Below are positions 60,388 through 64,000 of a stretch of DNA of 64,000 bases, one piece after another. The stretch is taken from positions 28,533 to 92,532 of the forward strand of contig NZ_LMNV01000002.1 of NCBI RefSeq assembly GCF_001423105.1. Direction: 5' to 3'. Numbering within the stretch: the first letter of the stretch is position 1; each line of letters opens with the position of its first letter. Position numbers and translations under genes: made by a program. Origin of the DNA: Frondihabitans sp. Leaf304. GTDB taxonomy: Bacteria > Actinomycetota > Actinomycetes > Actinomycetales > Microbacteriaceae. The notes under the pieces are model-generated. The model was not told the origin of the DNA. It searched no databases and saw only the letters and a list, made by a program, of their open reading frames with translations.

Positions 60388-61293
60388 ATGCGCCGTCAGC
60401 CTCTGCCCTCCTCCCTGCCCTCGACCTTCCTCGTTTCAGACGCCCGAGCAGCGGGAATCACCGCGAGTCGTGTGCGGTCTCTCGATCTGCGCGCTCCCTA
60501 TCGCGGTGCCCGTTCCCTGCTGGATGACGTCGACAGCGTCTTGGGTCGATGCCGCGAGGTGGCACCCCTACTGAATCGCGATCAGTGCTTCAGCCACCTG
60601 ACAGCCGCTGAACTCTGGGGTTTGCCGCTCCCGCCGCGGCCAGAACTGTCAGATCCCCTTCACGTGATTTCTGTCGGCGGCTCCCGAGAGCCGCGAAGGC
60701 GGGGGCTGGTCGGGCACAGGGGAACCCACGTGAAAATCGTGAGCCACCGTGGTCTGCCGATCGTGACGCCGATTCGCGCTTGGATCCAATGTGCGGAGTT
60801 GCTCGAACTCGACGACCTGGTGGCCATGGGCGATGCCCTGCTCTCCAAGTGGTCGCCGTATGCGCCTGCCCGGTATCGGACCCATGCCGCTCTGGCTGAA
60901 GCCGTGAACCGGTGCGAGGGGCGACGAGGGGTAGGCGCTCTCCGAAAAGCGCTCCTGCTCATTCGGCCGCGGGTTTGGTCACCGAAAGAAACACAGACAC
61001 GCCTGATCATCGTCCGGTGCGGACGCGCAGAGCCCGAGGGCTTGAACGAGCCCATGTATGCCGCGGACGGCCTTTATCTTGGTAAGCCGGACATCAGCTA
61101 CAGGTCGATCAAAGTCGCGATCGAGTACGAGGGCGACTACCACCGGACCAGCGTCACCACCTTCCGCGACGACATCAGCCGACGTGAGCGTTTTGCCGAC
61201 GCGGGGTGGCGTACCCTCCGAGTCACCCAAGCCGACCTCGACGCCCCCGCTGCCCTCGAAGCTCGCTTTCTCCGATATCTCCCGCCCCGGTGA
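60388..61293 (+). CDS. DUF559-like putative PD-(D/E)XK nuclease, AbiEi-related N-terminus
   Basis: A 301-residue protein. The N-terminal part (ITASRVRSLDLRAPYRG...SHLTAAELWGLPLP) resembles the same actinobacterial family as the gene at 50325. The C-terminus has KPDISYRSIKVAIEYEGDYH, then RRERFADAGWRTLRVTQ, a good match to the catalytic D...E-x-E layout and final helix of DUF559/Vsr-like nucleases. The substrate and role are unknown. No ribosome site is evident before ATG 60388. It is followed by a perfect long palindrome. Confidence 0.75.
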   Translation: MRRQPLPSSLPSTFLVSDARAAGITASRVRSLDLRAPYRGARSLLDDVDSVLGRCREVAPLLNRDQCFSHLTAAELWGLPLPPRPELSDPLHVISVGGSREPRRRGLVGHRGTHVKIVSHRGLPIVTPIRAWIQCAELLELDDLVAMGDALLSKWSPYAPARYRTHAALAEAVNRCEGRRGVGALRKALLLIRPRVWSPKETQTRLIIVRCGRAEPEGLNEPMYAADGLYLGKPDISYRSIKVAIEYEGDYHRTSVTTFRDDISRRERFADAGWRTLRVTQADLDAPAALEARFLRYLPPR

Positions 61294-61308
61294 TGGCGTT
61301 GCGTGTGA

Positions 61309-61365
61309 CGAGACTCCAGTAGTTGCGGGTGTGCGAGTTGCATACCCGCAACTACTGGAGTCTCG
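61309..61365. terminator. Perfect 22-bp hairpin between convergent 60388 and oxidoreductase genes
   Basis: Arms 61309-61330 and 61344-61365 pair without mismatch around a 13-nt loop. It is the longest perfect stem in the window. There is no T-tract. Confidence 0.85.
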
Positions 61366-61387
61366 CCGCCGCGGAACCGAGCCGCAG

Positions 61388-62401
61388 CTACTCGGAGACG
61401 TCGATCAGGACCTTGCCGGTCACCGCATCCTGCACGGCCTGGTGCGCGGCAGCGCTGGACGCGAGCGGGAACCGCACCAGGGGCAGGCCCGCCGCCTCGC
61501 CGACCGGCAGGACGCCGGCGATCAGCGCCTCCGTGACGTCTTCAACGGCGGCCCGCATCGCCTCCTCGCCGATCGTGTAGAGCAGCACGAACTGGTAGCG
61601 CGTGTTCTTCGTCATGTTGGGGCGCACGGCGAGCTCCGCCGTGTCGCCGCCGTCGTCGGCGTACATCGACACGACCGACCGTTGTCCGGTGACGGCGGCG
61701 TCGAGCTCGGCGTTCTTCACGATCGAGACCTCGACGATGATGTCGACACCGTCAGGTGCGATCGACTGGATGACGGCTGCGGCGTCCTCGGTCTTGTAGT
61801 TGACGATGTGGTGGGCACCGGCCGCGCGGGCAAGAGCGGCTTTCTCGTCGGACGAGATGGTCGTGATCACGGTCGCTCCGGCCCAGCGGGCCAGCTGGAT
61901 CGCGGCGTGACCGACGGCTCCGGCGCCGCCCTGGACGAGCACGACCTTGCCGTCGAGCGCTCCTGCGGACAGGCGCGACGGCCCGCCTTCGAGCACGGTG
62001 AGGGCGCGGTGGGCGGTCATGGCCGGCACACCCATCGTTGCGCCGACGTCGAAGCTCACTCCGACGGGCAACTTGACGACGCGCGCCTCGGGCAGCACGG
62101 TGTATTCCTGCGCGGTGCCGGTGGGGCGGTTGCGGGCCGAGAGGTAGGTCCACACGCGGTCGCCGACTGCCAGCAGTGTCACGCCGTCGCCGACCGCGTC
62201 GACCGTGCCGGCGCCGTCCTGGTTCGGCGTCACCTCGTCGAAGTCGAGCTCGCCCTGCGCCCTCGACTTCCAGTCGGTCGGGTTCACCGCTGAGACAGCG
62301 ACGCGGATCCGCACTTCGCCCGGCCCGGGCTCGGGGATCGGGCGCTCAACGAGCTGCAGGACGTCGGGGGAACCGGTGTGCGTATAGACGATGGATCTCA
62401 T
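61388..62401 (-). CDS. NADPH:quinone oxidoreductase, zinc-independent MDR family
   Basis: A 337-residue protein. It has the GroES-like N-terminal domain (AVNPTDWKSRAQG, NQDGAGTVDAVGDGV) without the zinc-binding cysteines of alcohol dehydrogenases. The Rossmann domain carries VLVQGGAGAVGHAAIQLA, the quinone-oxidoreductase signature. It probably reduces quinones or other electrophiles with NADPH. It lies 8 bp downstream of a MarR regulator, so it is likely induced by quinone or electrophile stress. Confidence 0.92.
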   Translation of the reverse strand: MRSIVYTHTGSPDVLQLVERPIPEPGPGEVRIRVAVSAVNPTDWKSRAQGELDFDEVTPNQDGAGTVDAVGDGVTLLAVGDRVWTYLSARNRPTGTAQEYTVLPEARVVKLPVGVSFDVGATMGVPAMTAHRALTVLEGGPSRLSAGALDGKVVLVQGGAGAVGHAAIQLARWAGATVITTISSDEKAALARAAGAHHIVNYKTEDAAAVIQSIAPDGVDIIVEVSIVKNAELDAAVTGQRSVVSMYADDGGDTAELAVRPNMTKNTRYQFVLLYTIGEEAMRAAVEDVTEALIAGVLPVGEAAGLPLVRFPLASSAAAHQAVQDAVTGKVLIDVSE

Positions 62402-62409
62402 ACCCGTAG

Positions 62410-62901
62410 TCAACTCTCCCGAGCGAAAAGCCTTCCCGAAGGATCTAGCCGCCCGAGAATCGCCGAACTGATCTCTCCGAGCTGCGTCACCTGATCCGGC
62501 GTCAGCGCGTCGATCACCGATTCGCGGACGGTCGCCACGTGACCGGGAGCGGCCGCCTGCACGGCGATCCAACCGGCGGCGGTGAGCGTCGCATTGGTCG
62601 CGCGGCGATCCTCGGCGCACGGGCTGCGCGCCACTAGCCCCTGCTCCTCCAGCCGGGAGACGACCCGCGACAGGCGGGGGAGCGTGGCATTGGTGCGCGC
62701 GGCCAGTGCGGTCATGCGCAGGGTGCGGTCGGGCGCCTCCGAGAGCATCGCCAGGGTGAAGTAGTCGAAGTGCGTCAGACCGTCGTCGCGCTGCAGCTGC
62801 GAGTCGAGCACCCCGGGCAGCAGCTCGACGACGGCGGCGAAGCGCACCCACGACGCACGCTCGGAGTCGCTCAGCCAGCGGGGAGTGCCGTCAGTCGTCA
62901 T
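62410..62901 (-). CDS. MarR-family regulator
   Basis: A 163-residue winged-helix repressor: DYFTLAMLSEAPDRTLRMTALAA, recognition helix TLPRLSRVVSRLEEQGLV, and the wing with CAEDRRATNATLT. The wing-adjacent Cys could make it redox responsive. TACGAT lies 7 nt upstream of ATG 62901. It heads the operon with the oxidoreductase and probably represses both by binding the dyad at 62918. Confidence 0.92.
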   Translation of the reverse strand: MTTDGTPRWLSDSERASWVRFAAVVELLPGVLDSQLQRDDGLTHFDYFTLAMLSEAPDRTLRMTALAARTNATLPRLSRVVSRLEEQGLVARSPCAEDRRATNATLTAAGWIAVQAAAPGHVATVRESVIDALTPDQVTQLGEISSAILGRLDPSGRLFARES

Positions 62902-62917
62902 GGCCTCGATCGTAGCG

Positions 62918-62937
62918 AGTTGCTTGTGCCTACAACT
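62918..62937. promoter_or_regulatory. Candidate MarR operator between divergent genes
   Basis: AGTTG (62918-62922) and CAACT (62933-62937) with 10 nt between, a typical MarR half-site spacing. It lies between the -10 of marR (62914-62909, minus) and that of the 62963 gene (TACGCT, 62951-62956). Confidence 0.5.
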
Positions 62938-62962
62938 AAGCGGGCGCCTCTACGCTTCTGGC

Positions 62963-63385
62963 ATGGACGACCGCTTCCGCCTCGACGGCATCGACCTCGG
63001 CATCGACCGGGCCGCGTCGGTGGCCACGCTGGGCACCGACGGCGAGCTGTACCTCAGGATCCAGAGCGGTTACGTCCCCGAGACGGTGGCCGAGTGGGCG
63101 ACGGTGCCGCCTCGGATCCTCGTCTCGGGTTTGCCGGTCCGCTTCGACGACGAGGGCTTCGGTGCGACCCTCGACCAGGCGCGCCACGACGACTTCGCCC
63201 TCGGCGACGGCGACGGCGAAGCGGTGCTCGTGCTCAGCTCGCGTTTCGACCTGTACGGTCGCGTGACGATCCACGCCGGTGATAGCGTGCGGCTCGTCGT
63301 CACGGCTGCGACGCCGTGGTCGCCCGAGCCATGGCGGATCGACGTATCGCTCGCCTTCGGCGGCCGCCGGAGAGCGTCGATCTAG
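62963..63385 (+). CDS. Hypothetical protein, 140 residues
   Basis: A soluble, acidic, beta-rich protein, ATG 62963, with TACGCT 6 nt upstream (leaderless geometry). Most of the sequence alternates strands and turns (LYLRIQSGYVPE, VLVLSSRFDLYGRVTIHAGD). No family is recognised. It is divergent from marR and may share its operator. It ends 9 bp before the stop of the convergent HNH gene. Confidence 0.7.
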   Translation: MDDRFRLDGIDLGIDRAASVATLGTDGELYLRIQSGYVPETVAEWATVPPRILVSGLPVRFDDEGFGATLDQARHDDFALGDGDGEAVLVLSSRFDLYGRVTIHAGDSVRLVVTAATPWSPEPWRIDVSLAFGGRRRASI

Positions 63386-63394
63386 GGAGGCCTT

Positions 63395-64000
63395 CTAGGG
63401 GCAGGAACTCAGGATCCGCGACATCGCCGCTCGCTCCGACGAGGTGACCCACAAGCCGTACTTCGCCTTGACCTGGATCTGGCGGGTCACGTACACGCAG
63501 CGCGACCCGGTGTCGCTAGGCAGCCACTCCGCGGCATTCTTGTTGCCCTTCGAGTTGTTCGAGTGGCCGTCGACCGCTTGGAGTTCGAGGGGGTCGTTGG
63601 CGAGGGCTTCGCGCTGAGCCTGAGTGAGGTTCTGCCCGCCCGTCCGCCAGGCGTCGCTCAGTGGCACGAGGTGGTCGATCTGCACCTCTTCGGACGACTC
63701 GGGCCCGCGCACGAAAGCCACCTTTTCGCCCGAGTAGAGCGACCGGAGGGTTCCCGACCGCACCTTGCAGTCGGCCGACCGGGTGATCGATGTCAGGTCG
63801 CGAGCCAGAATGTCGTTTCGGGTGTCGCAGCCGTTGTGGTCGACGTCTCGCCAGGCGTCGCCGAAGTCACGCTCGCGGTCGTAGCGGACGCCGGTCGCCC
63901 AGGGCCTGACGGTGAGCCCCGCGAGGCTCTTTCGCGCGGCCGCGGCCGGAATAGCGGCGGGCGTGGCGGCGGTATCGGTCGTACCCGCCGTTCCGCTGCT
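63395..64000 (-). CDS. HNH endonuclease family protein, secreted type (5' end outside window)
   Basis: The minus-strand frame stays open from the TAG at 63397-63395 to the window edge, giving at least 201 residues. The HNH core is present: WRDVDHNGCDTRNDILARDL, then EVQIDHLVPLSDAW, and ANDPLELQAVDGHSNNSKGNK with the final Asn/His. C-terminal cysteines suggest an exported, disulfide-stabilised protein. The visible start is an Ala/Thr/Pro-rich linker, so a signal peptide or lipobox is expected beyond the edge. A non-specific secreted nuclease is the likeliest role. Confidence 0.88.
   Translation of the reverse strand, partial: SSGTAGTTDTAATPAAIPAAAARKSLAGLTVRPWATGVRYDRERDFGDAWRDVDHNGCDTRNDILARDLTSITRSADCKVRSGTLRSLYSGEKVAFVRGPESSEEVQIDHLVPLSDAWRTGGQNLTQAQREALANDPLELQAVDGHSNNSKGNKNAAEWLPSDTGSRCVYVTRQIQVKAKYGLWVTSSERAAMSRILSSCP

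Noticed and set aside
27297..63418. CAGGATCC as a polar motif (Chi- or KOPS-like)
   Set aside because: About equal numbers on both strands along one continuous stretch; polar motifs should be skewed on a replichore arm.
63395..64000. HNH endonuclease as part of a prophage or terminase region
   Set aside because: No phage genes nearby; the linker and cysteines fit the secreted actinobacterial HNH family.

Overview
The window is chromosomal DNA of a high-GC actinobacterium, most likely family Microbacteriaceae. The grounds are the GC-rich third codon positions, GTG/TTG starts, many 1-4 nt start/stop overlaps (GTGA, ATGA, TGATG), frequent leaderless-type promoters (TANNNT followed 6-7 nt later by the start codon), and actinobacterial families such as QsdR-type TetR, CGNR, LigC, free-standing LigD polymerase and class III lanthipeptide genes. 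No rRNA, tRNA, CRISPR array, transposase or phage module was seen. Genes run off both ends of the window.

Layout. 1-4.9 kb: end of a DUF5682 / VWA / SWIM-zinc-finger operon of unknown role. 5.0-8.5 kb: a two-component system divergent from a single-pass protein with a Pro/Ala/Gly/Lys repeat tail. 8.7-13.0 kb: an orphan HicB-like protein, a DEAD-box RNA helicase, a membrane protein and an APC permease. 13.3-19.5 kb: a RecQ helicase fused to a phosphoribosyltransferase domain, a SNF2 helicase with a SWIM finger, and a methyltransferase. 19.6-21.3 kb: a membrane-anchored sulfite-oxidase-fold molybdoenzyme. 21.3-27.3 kb: a class III lanthipeptide locus, with lanKC, a MacB-type ABC transporter and a divergent 32-residue precursor gene that was buried inside a longer frame. 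27.4-33.4 kb: small membrane proteins, a TM0106-type nuclease-helicase, and a SatD/membrane-protein pair bracketed by two copies of a tandem dyad motif. 33.7-40.0 kb: a tightly coupled ligase / amidotransferase / S9 peptidase operon that looks like a variant of the N-acetylglutaminylglutamine-amide type of osmolyte pathway. 40.1-51.3 kb: transport, housekeeping and DNA end-joining genes (LigC, LigD polymerase), a patatin, two paralogous lipoproteins and a nuclease-like protein. 51.3-58.0 kb: a fatty-acid degradation island around a QsdR regulator, able to run beta-oxidation through (R)-3-hydroxyacyl-CoA. 58.1-64 kb: a 39-residue protein, a HbpS-like protein, an orphan histidine kinase lacking the usual phospho-accepting His, a second nuclease-like protein, a MarR/quinone oxidoreductase pair and the end of a secreted HNH nuclease.

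Features that cut across genes: (i) about ten long intergenic inverted repeats, each with its own arm sequence but similar architecture; (ii) the octamer CAGGATCC, often CAGGATCCG, counted by eye about 30 times on the two strands against roughly 2-3 expected from composition, 27 of them right of 27 kb; (iii) leaderless promoter geometry at most operon starts. All counts and positions were worked out by reading, not by software.
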